Shown in pieces: positions 1-6,066 of a stretch of DNA of 11,549 nucleotides. The stretch is taken from assembly GCA_964504645.1 (NCBI GenBank), contig CAZDGB010000242.1, positions 1-11,549 on the forward strand, written 5' to 3'. Origin of the DNA: CAZDGB01 sp964504645. GTDB lineage: Bacteria; Planctomycetota; Planctomycetia; Planctomycetales; Planctomycetaceae. The translations under genes were made by a program, and so were the position numbers. A model generated the notes under the pieces. That model worked only from the letters and a program-made list of their open reading frames with translations. It was not told where the DNA came from and did not search any database. Position 1 is the first letter of the stretch. Each line of letters starts with the position of its first letter.

Positions 1-216
1 CGGCTCCCAGAGACGCTCGAAGCGCTCGTGCCGGAGATTCTGGATCACGTTTCGCTCGACACGTTCAGCGAGACGCCGCTGAAGTACGTCGTCGATGGGA
101 AACAGGGAACATTCTTGATCTACAGCGTTGGTGAAAACGGCGTCGATGATCAGGGACGCTTCGATTCGCAAATTAAAGCCGACGACATCAGCTTCGGCAC
201 GATGCCGGAGGAGTGA
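1..216 (+). CDS. C-terminal fragment of a planctomycete-type hypothetical protein
   Basis: The reading frame is open from the first base of the window to a TGA at 214-216, giving 71 residues, so the start lies upstream. The GTG at 28 is probably an internal valine. The visible tail contains TFLIYSVGENGVDDQGRF followed by DDISFG. Tails of this kind (an F-L-[IL]-YSVG-x-NG-x-DD core) are common at the C-terminus of planctomycete secreted or prepilin-like proteins that have no assigned biochemical function. This is recalled family resemblance, not a search result. Nothing in the fragment identifies a catalytic site. The gene is followed directly by the inverted-repeat-bounded segment beginning at 231. 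Confidence 0.7.
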   Translation, partial: RLPETLEALVPEILDHVSLDTFSETPLKYVVDGKQGTFLIYSVGENGVDDQGRFDSQIKADDISFGTMPEE

Positions 217-517
217 GCATGGGGTGGCCGGCAACGCCGTGAACGATTTTTCGTAACTTCTTATAAGATCACAAGATCATCGAGGTCATTTCTCGCTGGT
301 TCGCATACCTCGAAATTGGCTGGTTTTGTAGGGATTTCGCAACCATCGATTGGATAACACGCAAAGGATTGACCTCATTTATCACCCAGAAAAACTGTTG
401 GAACTGGCGGCTTACCGTAGCATTCGTGGTTTCCGGAGTTTCATTGCAAACCCCTGAAATGACTAAAGATACGTGAAATCGTTCACGGCGTTGCGTGGCA
501 CCCGGCGCGGATATTTT
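217..517. other. Gene-free stretch holding an inverted-repeat-bounded segment
   Basis: No credible coding frame is present between the stop at 216 and the minus-strand stop at 518. Most of the interval is the AT-richer 231-494 segment described separately. Just to its right, 494-507 reads cgtggcacccggcg. This is the exact reverse complement of the first 14 bases of the REP-like repeat at 1450. Confidence 0.6.
231..494. repeat. 264-bp segment bounded by perfect 19-bp inverted repeats
   Basis: The left arm at 231-249 (gcaacgccgtgaacgattt) is the exact reverse complement of the right arm at 476-494 (aaatcgttcacggcgttgc). The 226 bases between them are visibly AT-richer than the flanks and hold no plausible gene. 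A perfect 19-bp match at this spacing is very unlikely by chance. It suggests a small non-autonomous element such as a MITE, a decayed insertion, or a structured repeat. No clean target-site duplication is visible: GTGGC occurs at 224-228 and 495-499, but on the left it is offset from the arm by two bases. No transposase of its own is present, so the class of element is unknown. Confidence 0.55.
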
Positions 518-1387
518 TCAGTCTTTGAAATATTCCATGTAGAGCTTCTCGATACGCGGAATCAATCCATCATCAATAGGTTCAGGTGCAGGGGGATTCA
601 TGAATACGGGAGCAGCTAGAGGATGGTCGATTTCCGGCGTTGACAAGCCTTGCTGCTGACGAACCTGACGAATTGCCAAGATTTCCCAAGGTATAAGATC
701 GAAAGGAGGATCATGGAATTCGGCGATTCTTTTTGCAACATCCCTCATATTTTCACAGTGATAGTCGCAAATCCGAATGAGAGCAGGCCGCAGGAATTCT
801 TCGTCCTTCCAATGTTCAAAAATCGGAGCATAGACGCCAATGTTTTCGCAATTGAATTCGCATAAATCATTTGGGCTTAGCAGGTGATTCAATCGAATCG
901 CAAATGGCTCAAACGTTCTTTGTTTCCAAACGCGCGGGTCTACCATTCCGCGATGACGGTCGGTAGCCATATCCGACAAAACTTCGGCGATAAATTGTCT
1001 CCAATTTCCCAAATTTACAGCGATTGAATAGCAGAGTGAATTGGCCGCCTGGGGCAAATGCTCATCCAGGCCGGATGAGTTGGCCAGTCGCTGAAACAAG
1101 GACGATTCGATTTTTACTACCCAAAGATGGCAGAGGCAGGAATGATGAATGTATATCCATGAGGAATTGTTACCATTACTTATTCCGGAAATTCCTAACG
1201 CAGCGTAGTAGTTCGCAAGTGCATCTAGACTGCTGGATACGCCGCGAAGAGACTGTAGCGATCCATCTTCGAGTCTCGCTTCAATTCGCTCTACTGCCCA
1301 CGTCCGGATTTCTTCACTACCGTCTGCGAGCCATTTTTGGTGCTCTTTAGCTACGCGGTCAACGATTCTCTTCAAATTCTTTGCCAT
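518..1387 (-). CDS. Unrecognised 289-aa protein, lower GC than its neighbours
   Basis: This minus-strand frame starts at ATG 1385-1387 and encodes 289 residues. I do not recognise the family with confidence. The protein looks soluble and largely helical, with no signal peptide or clear membrane segment. It has a charged N-terminus (MAKNLKRIVDRVAKEHQKW) and a C-terminal part containing LIPWEILAIRQVRQQQGL followed by STPEIDHPL. Endings of this type recall proteins annotated as immunity proteins of polymorphic toxin systems, but this is a weak impression and no toxin gene is visible beside it. Codon use is AT-richer than the flanking core genes, and it lies between a possible mobile segment and a RAYT, so horizontal acquisition is plausible. 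No Shine-Dalgarno sequence is evident before the ATG. Confidence 0.6.
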   Translation of the reverse strand: MAKNLKRIVDRVAKEHQKWLADGSEEIRTWAVERIEARLEDGSLQSLRGVSSSLDALANYYAALGISGISNGNNSSWIYIHHSCLCHLWVVKIESSLFQRLANSSGLDEHLPQAANSLCYSIAVNLGNWRQFIAEVLSDMATDRHRGMVDPRVWKQRTFEPFAIRLNHLLSPNDLCEFNCENIGVYAPIFEHWKDEEFLRPALIRICDYHCENMRDVAKRIAEFHDPPFDLIPWEILAIRQVRQQQGLSTPEIDHPLAAPVFMNPPAPEPIDDGLIPRIEKLYMEYFKD

Positions 1388-1449
1388 TTCTAATCGTTAA
1401 TCCACACAGTTTGGTTCCAACGTGAAATACGAAATGTTGAGTAGATCAA

Positions 1450-1500
1450 CGCCGGGTGCCACGGGCGGCTTGTCCGCCCGTGCGATGGACGTTGCGGCCT
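1450..1500 (+). repeat. REP-like palindromic repeat, left of RAYT
   Basis: This 51-bp unit contains a perfect 9-bp stem (cacgggcgg at 1460-1468, ccgcccgtg at 1474-1482) around the 5-nt loop cttgt. It matches the unit at 2169-2219 in inverted orientation at about 45 of 51 positions. REP palindromes flanking a RAYT gene are the expected substrates of that enzyme. This one sits a few bases beyond the RAYT stop codon. Confidence 0.75.
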
Positions 1501-1506
1501 GCCTGG

Positions 1507-2097
1507 TCACGAACTCCCCTGGCGAAAGAAATCCCAGGGCAATCCGTGGATCGTCGGCAAGTCCGGGTCGATCACTGTCCCCTCCGATTCATACCAGCGG
1601 GCGCTCGACCATTTCCACAGCCGAGCTTGTGCGACCAGGCCGCGGCGCACCGGATTCGCGTGAAGATAGTCGATGACGCTCAGCACCACCCGTTCGGTGA
1701 ACAGATTGCGATCGTAGCCCGGCCCCTCCTGCCAGAAGCGAAACGTGGTCTTGCCCGGCCGTTCACGGATGGTCAGGCGGTCGAGCAATTCGCTGCGCTG
1801 CTCCATCAGCAGTTGCCTAATCCGGTAGGAAAACGGCCGTTTGATGGCGTAGAGCAAAGCGTCGATCTCGACAGTTGATGTCGTCGGATAGACCAGCAGA
1901 TGAACATGCTCCGGCATGATGACGAAGGCCGCCAGGCGAAAATCATGCCGATCGCAGGCCCGCTCGACCGCTTCGCAAAACATTCTTCGCCACAGATCAT
2001 TCGTGAACAGCGGCAGCCGTTGGTAGCAGGAGAATGTCAGCTCGTGACAATCGCCCGGCTCGTGAAAGTGTCGAACTTGCTTGCGATGACCGGCCAT
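1507..2097 (-). CDS. REP-associated tyrosine transposase (RAYT, Y1_Tnp/IS200-like)
   Basis: A single-strand DNA transposase of the HUH/Y1 superfamily that recognises REP hairpins. The 196-residue product contains the HUH metal-binding motif MPEHVHLL (His64 and His66) and the RAYT motif DYLHANPVRRGLV. By position relative to E. coli RAYT, its Tyr144 should be the catalytic nucleophile. The N-terminus RKQVRHFHEPGDCHELTFSC is typical of planctomycete members. I chose the ATG at 2095-2097 (MAGHRK...) because family members begin just before RKQVRHF. The frame could extend upstream to a TTG at 2136, which would give 209 aa. Both motifs are intact, so the enzyme may be active. It is flanked on both sides by inverted REP-like units. 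RAYTs are usually single-copy, domesticated-looking genes thought to spread REP sequences rather than move themselves. Confidence 0.88.
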   Translation of the reverse strand: MAGHRKQVRHFHEPGDCHELTFSCYQRLPLFTNDLWRRMFCEAVERACDRHDFRLAAFVIMPEHVHLLVYPTTSTVEIDALLYAIKRPFSYRIRQLLMEQRSELLDRLTIRERPGKTTFRFWQEGPGYDRNLFTERVVLSVIDYLHANPVRRGLVAQARLWKWSSARWYESEGTVIDPDLPTIHGLPWDFFRQGSS

Positions 2098-2168
2098 AAT
2101 GGCGGCAGTATCGGCCAAGAGGAACTGTATTTGCAATCAAGGCCCGACGGATGTCAGTCCACGGTAGG

Positions 2169-2219
2169 AGGCCGCAAGACCCATCGCACGGACGGACAAG
2201 CTGCCCGTGGCGCCCGGCG
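2169..2219 (-). repeat. REP-like palindromic repeat, right of RAYT
   Basis: Read on the minus strand, this 51-bp unit matches the one at 1450-1500 at about 45 positions, so the two copies are in inverted orientation around the RAYT gene. Its stem carries one mismatch and one G-T pair but keeps the cttgt loop. The substitutions indicate that the two copies have diverged since duplication. It begins 18 bp past the stop codon of the membrane-protein gene that ends at 2238, so it may also act as that gene's 3' hairpin. Confidence 0.72.
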
Positions 2220-2237
2220 TGAAGTCGCGATGCTCAA

Positions 2238-2519
2238 CTAGCGCGCCGGACCGAACAGCGATTCCATCACTCGATACTGAATCATGACGGTCTTCCGAAC
2301 CATCGGCACATGCTTGTTGGCCGTGACAACCGGCCAATAGACCGTGTTGGTGACTCGACTGGTTGTTCTGCTCGGCACACCGGAGCGACGCAAACAATAG
2401 AGGACGGGAACGGCAGACGCCGGATACAGAATGCAAAAGCCGACGATTAGAGCCCACACCCATCGCGGCCAGTGCCAGACGGCGAACACGGAACGGCGAG
2501 TAGTCGGCTCAGTTGTCAT
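2238..2519 (-). CDS. Small membrane protein, downstream member of a tandem paralogous pair
   Basis: I start this 93-aa protein at ATG 2517-2519. The frame extends further upstream, but that part overlaps the neighbouring gene and looks like noise. The N-terminus MTTEPTTRRSVFAVWHW is followed by a hydrophobic segment (VWALIVGFCILYPASAVPVL), which suggests one membrane anchor with a short cytoplasmic N-terminus. It parallels the gene at 2537-2839: both share PTTR-x-S, then VWHW, then a transmembrane stretch at the same place. The nucleotide sequence gccagtgccagacgg also recurs in both genes (near 2470 and 2790), which supports tandem duplication. The start is only 17 bp beyond the stop of the upstream copy, so they are probably cotranscribed. 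The function is unknown. Confidence 0.6.
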   Translation of the reverse strand: MTTEPTTRRSVFAVWHWPRWVWALIVGFCILYPASAVPVLYCLRRSGVPSRTTSRVTNTVYWPVVTANKHVPMVRKTVMIQYRVMESLFGPAR

Positions 2520-2536
2520 GCCCGGGACAGCATCGT

Positions 2537-2839
2537 TCAGAAGTCCAATGAACACGCATAGAACCAGAAAAGCGTGTCGGTTTCCCAAGTCAAAATGGAT
2601 TCGAGAAATTCGCAGTTCATTGCGATCAGAAATGCGGGATAGAAGGCAATTTCGACGGGGACTAGGAGCATAGGAGCATCGCCGGAGAGAACGCCCACGT
2701 CCTTCAGAAACAAAACCAATCCTGCAGACAGGAAATAGGCCATCAGCATCAGCGGAACAATGATAAACCACGTCCCTTGCGGCAAACGCCAGTGCCAGAC
2801 GGACAGAATTGAATGGCGGGTGGTGGGTGTATTATTCAT
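2537..2839 (-). CDS. Small membrane protein, upstream member of a tandem paralogous pair
   Basis: This 100-aa protein starts at ATG 2837-2839. Its N-terminus MNNTPTTRHSILSVWHW precedes a hydrophobic span (TWFIIVPLMLMAYFLSAGLV) and a second, weaker hydrophobic stretch around PMLLVPVEIAFYPAFLIA. It is clearly related to the 93-aa product of the next gene. Planctomycete genomes contain many short proteins with a WHW or WHWPRW motif just before a membrane helix, but I know of no assigned function. The frame remains open to 3001, but that upstream extension runs through two hairpins and is unlikely to be coding. No strong Shine-Dalgarno sequence is visible. Confidence 0.62.
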   Translation of the reverse strand: MNNTPTTRHSILSVWHWRLPQGTWFIIVPLMLMAYFLSAGLVLFLKDVGVLSGDAPMLLVPVEIAFYPAFLIAMNCEFLESILTWETDTLFWFYACSLDF

Positions 2840-2896
2840 GGCGGGAAGTCTAACCCGCAGGAAATCGTGAGAGAAGACGAATTCCCTCGTCCCCCC

Positions 2897-2928
2897 AATC
2901 CCGGTTCCGGCTTGGCGTAACCGGGATT
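2897..2928. repeat. Hairpin with CCGGTT/AACCGG stem
   Basis: A perfect 10-bp stem (aatcccggtt at 2897-2906, aaccgggatt at 2919-2928) encloses a 12-nt loop. It lies in the gap between the lipoprotein gene and the membrane-protein pair. Its stem core resembles that of the next hairpin at 2961. No T-tract follows on either strand. Confidence 0.6.
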
Positions 2929-2960
2929 CGCTTTGAGTTGCCGCGTGGGAACGAAAAAGC

Positions 2961-2992
2961 GAAACCCGGTTCTCAGAGCAGAACCGGGTTTC
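2961..2992 (-). terminator. Strong hairpin downstream of the sugar-binding lipoprotein gene
   Basis: A perfect 13-bp stem (gaaacccggttct at 2961-2973, agaaccgggtttc at 2980-2992) encloses a 6-nt loop. On the minus strand it begins 27 bp after the stop of the gene ending at 3019, so it is well placed to end that transcript. The sequence after the stem on that strand (gctttttcg) has a short T run. Related CCGGTT hairpins recur as dispersed repeats in planctomycete genomes, so it may also be repetitive DNA. Confidence 0.6.
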
Positions 2993-3018
2993 TGACGTCA
3001 TGACTCATCGCAGGCCGG

Positions 3019-4053
3019 TCACCCCCCGAACTGTTCCGGCTTGAGCAGTTGTTTCATCCGGTCTTCGTCCATGTTGGCCGGGGTGGCGACGTACTCGCCG
3101 GTGCTGATCCGCTTTTCGACCGGTTCGCCGCGGAGGTGTTTGCGGAGCGTCATCACCGATTCGTAGCCCATGTGGACCGGGTCTTGCAGGACGATGCCGT
3201 GCACCTTGCCGTCCTTCAGGCCGGCGATCAGCGGGGCGTTCGGGTCGAAGGCGACGAATTTTACTTTGCCGACAAGATCAAGTTCTTCCAGGGCGCGTAA
3301 CACGCCCTGGGCGTTCGGCTCGCAGACGGCGAAGATGCCGTCGACCTCACCTTTGAACTTTTGCAGGACCAGCGTCGCCTTCGTGAAGGAGAGGTCGGGC
3401 GTGGTCTCGGCGTAGTCATCCGAGGTCAGAATCTTGATGCCGGGGTAATCCTTCTTCAGGCAGTCGAGGAATCCTTCTTCCCGCTGGTAGGTGCTTTCGC
3501 TCCCCTGGTTGTAGCGGAGCAAAACGACGTCTCCCTCGCTGCCGAGCGATTCCGCCAGTTGCCGGGCCGCGAGTTCGCCTCCCATGCGGTTGTCGGTGGC
3601 GACGTAAGAGACGATCTTGTCTTCCTTGTCGAGGCCGCTGTCGAAGATGACGACGGGGATCGACTTCTCGGCGGCTTCTTCCACATATTCGACGAGGGCC
3701 TGGGAATCGAGCGGTGCGAGGACGATGCCGTCGACGCGCTGGACGATGAAGTCTTGCACGACCTGGATCTGGCCCCCTTTGTCGGATTCGAGCGCCGGGC
3801 CTTTCCAGAGGATTTCGACGTCGCCGAGTTCCTTCGCGGCTTTCTCCGCTCCGGCGTGGACCGACTTCCAGAATTCGTGCGTGGTCCCTTTGGGGATGAC
3901 GGCGAACCGCAACTTTTTCCCGTCGCCGGGGTTTTGAGGGGAGTCCGCCGCCGCACCGGCCGCGGGTTGAGGCGCCGAAGAATTGGGAGAACTCGATTCC
4001 GCGCAGCCGAGGGCCGCCAAAGAAATCAACCACCAGCCGAGTCGGGTCCGCAT
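3019..4053 (-). CDS. Sugar-type ABC transporter substrate-binding lipoprotein (RbsB-like)
   Basis: The product is a periplasmic binding protein of the Peripla_BP_4/RbsB class, probably capturing a sugar or related small molecule for an ABC importer. It has 344 residues from the ATG at 4051-4053. That start is preferred over the GTG at 4059 because a GGAG lies 7 nt upstream of the ATG. Residues 1-17 form a lipoprotein signal ending in LAALGC, with Cys17 as the likely lipidated residue, followed by a Ser/Pro/Ala-rich linker. The mature domain starts with LRFAVIPKGTTHEFWKSV and includes VDGIVLAPLDSQALV, IPVVIFDSGLD and YVATDNRMGGELAARQLAE, all typical of this fold. No permease or ATPase gene lies within the window on either side, so the partner transporter is elsewhere or absent. 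The ligand cannot be told from sequence. Confidence 0.9.
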   Translation of the reverse strand: MRTRLGWWLISLAALGCAESSSPNSSAPQPAAGAAADSPQNPGDGKKLRFAVIPKGTTHEFWKSVHAGAEKAAKELGDVEILWKGPALESDKGGQIQVVQDFIVQRVDGIVLAPLDSQALVEYVEEAAEKSIPVVIFDSGLDKEDKIVSYVATDNRMGGELAARQLAESLGSEGDVVLLRYNQGSESTYQREEGFLDCLKKDYPGIKILTSDDYAETTPDLSFTKATLVLQKFKGEVDGIFAVCEPNAQGVLRALEELDLVGKVKFVAFDPNAPLIAGLKDGKVHGIVLQDPVHMGYESVMTLRKHLRGEPVEKRISTGEYVATPANMDEDRMKQLLKPEQFGG

Positions 4054-4695
4054 GCGCACACTCCATCCAGCGAGGCTTCAGGAAGGAACAGGAGAGGGAT
4101 AGTGTGACATGCCGCGGGAACCGTCTTCAAGCCCGTGGCCGCGCGGCGCAGGCGAGCCGCCTACGCTACGTTCCGGAACAAGTTGTCGACGAATGGCGCG
4201 CGAAAACGGCTTCTTAAACATTCCCAGCCATCCCGAATTGTGCAGAGTGATGAAAACCGGCGATTTCACGTGTTCAGCAATGCGCCGACATGCGCCGGGC
4301 GACACGGGAGCGACACGCCGCGCGCATCCAGCAGCCACGCAGCGACCACGACTTTGCACTCAAACAACACTGCAGACCGCAACGCGCGGCATTCAGAAAC
4401 ACCCCAGAAGTGGTGATTTTCCCGGTGATTTTCACCAACAACGCCGCACACGGTTCCCAAAAAGCCCGTAAAACATGCCAAAAGAGCCCACCATTTTGAG
4501 CCTGCGGCGCGATTCTTCGACAACGCGCGGCGCAACTCCTTTCCACGCGAAGGGCATCAGGCGCTCGAGTTTTCCAATCCGGCCATTGATCGAGACTGCA
4601 ATTCGTGAGATAGTGGAAATGCTGACAGACGACTTGGCGGGCCATTCCAGATTTGGGGCCGCGGTGGTCGTGCGAATCCAACACAGGAGCCAATC
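4054..4695. other. Long gap without a convincing gene, between divergent genes
   Basis: This 642-bp stretch separates the starts of the lipoprotein gene and the DUF1559 gene. All frames here are arginine-rich or low-complexity shadows with no recognisable motif. It must contain the promoters for both genes, but I see no clear -35/-10 pair. A short direct repeat is visible: ggtgatttt at 4412-4420 and again at 4424-4432. A small plus-strand frame (4475-4699, 74 aa) overlaps the DUF1559 start by ATGA but has no supporting motif. Confidence 0.5.
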
Positions 4696-5712
4696 ATGAT
4701 CCGAGCTGCGGTGGTGGGTGATTCCAGGTCGAAGCGTCGCGCGTTTACGCTGATCGAACTGTTGGTGGTGATGGCGATCATCGCGCTGCTCGCCGCGCTG
4801 CTGCTCCCCGCCGTGCAGCAAGTCCGCGAGGCCGGCCGCCGCACGCAATGCCTGAACAATCTGAAGAACATCGTCCTGGCGATGCACAATTACGAAAGCG
4901 CCTACAAGGTCTTTCCGCCGGGGCTGGTGCAATGGACCGGCAGCGTGCCGGGCCGCGTTGCGCTGCAGTTTCCGGAGCCGGCACAGCTGCAGCTCGTCAA
5001 TCGCCAGTTGCTGCAATTGTCGAGTTGGACCATGACGCCCGACTGGGGCTGGCACGCCGCCCTGTTGCCGTACATGGATCAGGGAACCATCCAGATCGAC
5101 TACCGCGTCCCGAAGTACCTCGACAGCGGCAATGCGATTACCCCCAACGGCACCACCAATACTCAATATCTCTCCAACACCATCAATTCGTACGTCTGCC
5201 CCACGGCGACGCTGCCGAGCAGCCGCCCGCAGAGCGGCGGCTATCCCATCGGCTACGGCACCTACCGCGGCTGCATGGGGACCAACATGTCGTACTCCAA
5301 CGGCACCTGGCAGGCGCTGCCCGCCGGCCAGTTCAACGGCATGCTCTACCCCAACAGCGCCGTGAGAATGAGCGACGTCGTCGATGGTACGACGAGCACG
5401 ATTCTCGTCGGCGACAGCCTGTACGGCTTGTGGCCGGACGGCTACAGCTGCTGCGTCCGCGTGCGGAGCGACCTCAACTCGCAGACCAACACGAATCGCT
5501 CGCTCTTTGACGACTACTGGCTCGATTACGATTCCAGCAACAACTGGACCGGGTTGCAGTTCTTCAGTTACAGCAGCGGCCACGGCGACTTGTGCTGCAT
5601 CGGCTTCGTCGACGGCAACGCCAAGACGATCTCGAAAAAGATCGACGGCAACGTCTTCATGTTCCTCGCCACCCGCAACGGCCGCGAGAACATTCAGGAC
5701 TCGTCTTTCTGA
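4696..5712 (+). CDS. DUF1559 protein with prepilin-like N-terminus
   Basis: A 338-aa protein of the planctomycete-expanded DUF1559 family (also annotated SBP_bac_10). The basic leader RSKRRA is followed by FTLIELLVVMAIIALLAALL. This is a type IV prepilin methylation motif with cleavage expected before Phe17 and the conserved Glu at mature position 5, so it should be processed by a prepilin peptidase and anchored by its hydrophobic helix. The family core follows: VREAGRRTQCLNNLKNIVLAMHNYES and KVFPPG. The C-terminal H-X9-DG motif is present (His296, DG 306-307). A good ribosome site (AGGAG, 6 nt before the ATG) fixes the start. The protein is thought to be exported to the cell envelope, but the exact role of the family is not established. 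It appears monocistronic, ending at the terminator at 5745. Confidence 0.95.
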   Translation: MIRAAVVGDSRSKRRAFTLIELLVVMAIIALLAALLLPAVQQVREAGRRTQCLNNLKNIVLAMHNYESAYKVFPPGLVQWTGSVPGRVALQFPEPAQLQLVNRQLLQLSSWTMTPDWGWHAALLPYMDQGTIQIDYRVPKYLDSGNAITPNGTTNTQYLSNTINSYVCPTATLPSSRPQSGGYPIGYGTYRGCMGTNMSYSNGTWQALPAGQFNGMLYPNSAVRMSDVVDGTTSTILVGDSLYGLWPDGYSCCVRVRSDLNSQTNTNRSLFDDYWLDYDSSNNWTGLQFFSYSSGHGDLCCIGFVDGNAKTISKKIDGNVFMFLATRNGRENIQDSSF

Positions 5713-5744
5713 TCGATCGGCAAGTTTCCGACCATTGAAATGGC

Positions 5745-5784
5745 CACAGGCCGAAGTCGTCAGGCTTCGGCCTGTGTTCTTTTT
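5745..5784 (+). terminator. Intrinsic terminator after the DUF1559 gene
   Basis: A perfect 12-bp GC-rich stem (cacaggccgaag at 5745-5756, cttcggcctgtg at 5765-5776) with an 8-nt loop is followed at once by ttcttttt (5777-5784). It lies 32 bp after the DUF1559 stop and separates that gene from thiS, so thiSG should have its own promoter. Confidence 0.88.
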
Positions 5785-5796
5785 CCGCCGCGGTTC

Positions 5797-5802
5797 TATA
5801 AT
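5797..5802 (+). promoter_or_regulatory. Possible -10 element upstream of thiS
   Basis: The sequence tataat occurs 45 bp before the thiS start and just after the upstream terminator, where a promoter is expected. No good -35 box lies at the usual spacing because that position falls in the terminator arm. The call rests on the -10 match and location only. No thi-box typical of a TPP riboswitch was seen in the short leader. Confidence 0.3.
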
Positions 5803-5846
5803 GACAGCGGAATTCGGCGAACGTTTTCTGCAACGATTTCAGAGTC

Positions 5847-6047
5847 ATGGATATTCAGCTCAACGGCGACTCGCGGTCCATCGAGGGGGGAGCAACCATT
5901 GCGGAACTTCTCTCGTCTCTCAACCTGGAGCCGAAGCGGCTCGCCGTAGAATTGAACGAGCGCGTCGTGCCGCGGACGGAATTCGGTTCGGTCCGCCTGC
6001 AGACGGGCGACCGCGTGGAGATCGTCACGCTGGTCGGCGGCGGTTAA
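5847..6047 (+). CDS. thiS: Sulfur carrier protein ThiS
   Basis: A 66-aa ubiquitin-fold protein that carries the sulfur used for the thiazole ring of thiamine. The product starts MDIQLNGDSRSIEGGATIAE, contains the LAVELNERVVPR strand typical of ThiS, and ends VEIVTLVGGG. The terminal Gly-Gly is the residue pair that is adenylated and then thiocarboxylated. The length is normal for the family. It sits 19 bp upstream of thiG, its known partner, in the same orientation, so the two are almost certainly cotranscribed. ThiF, ThiO/ThiH and ThiE are not in the window. No strong Shine-Dalgarno sequence precedes the ATG. Confidence 0.95.
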   Translation: MDIQLNGDSRSIEGGATIAELLSSLNLEPKRLAVELNERVVPRTEFGSVRLQTGDRVEIVTLVGGG

Positions 6048-6066
6048 TCAGCAATCGGGTTTTTCG

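Noticed and set aside
224..499. GTGGC target-site duplication around the inverted-repeat segment
   Set aside because: The left copy is separated from the arm by two bases while the right copy abuts it, so it is not a clean duplication.
3361..4107. Plus-strand open frame (248 aa) opposite the binding-protein gene
   Set aside because: It is the antisense shadow of the RbsB-like gene, which has a signal peptide, ribosome site and family motifs.
4475..4699. Small 74-aa frame whose stop overlaps the DUF1559 ATG by ATGA
   Set aside because: The overlap is suggestive, but there is no motif, no ribosome site and an ambiguous codon bias; the DUF1559 gene has its own strong ribosome site.
4432..5583. 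Long minus-strand open frame (383 aa) opposite the DUF1559 gene
   Set aside because: It is antisense to a gene with clear family motifs; its Ala/Val/Arg/His-rich composition is typical of a shadow of a GC-rich gene.
5785..5846. TPP riboswitch upstream of thiS
   Set aside because: The leader between the terminator and the ATG is only 62 bp and shows no recognisable thi-box helices.
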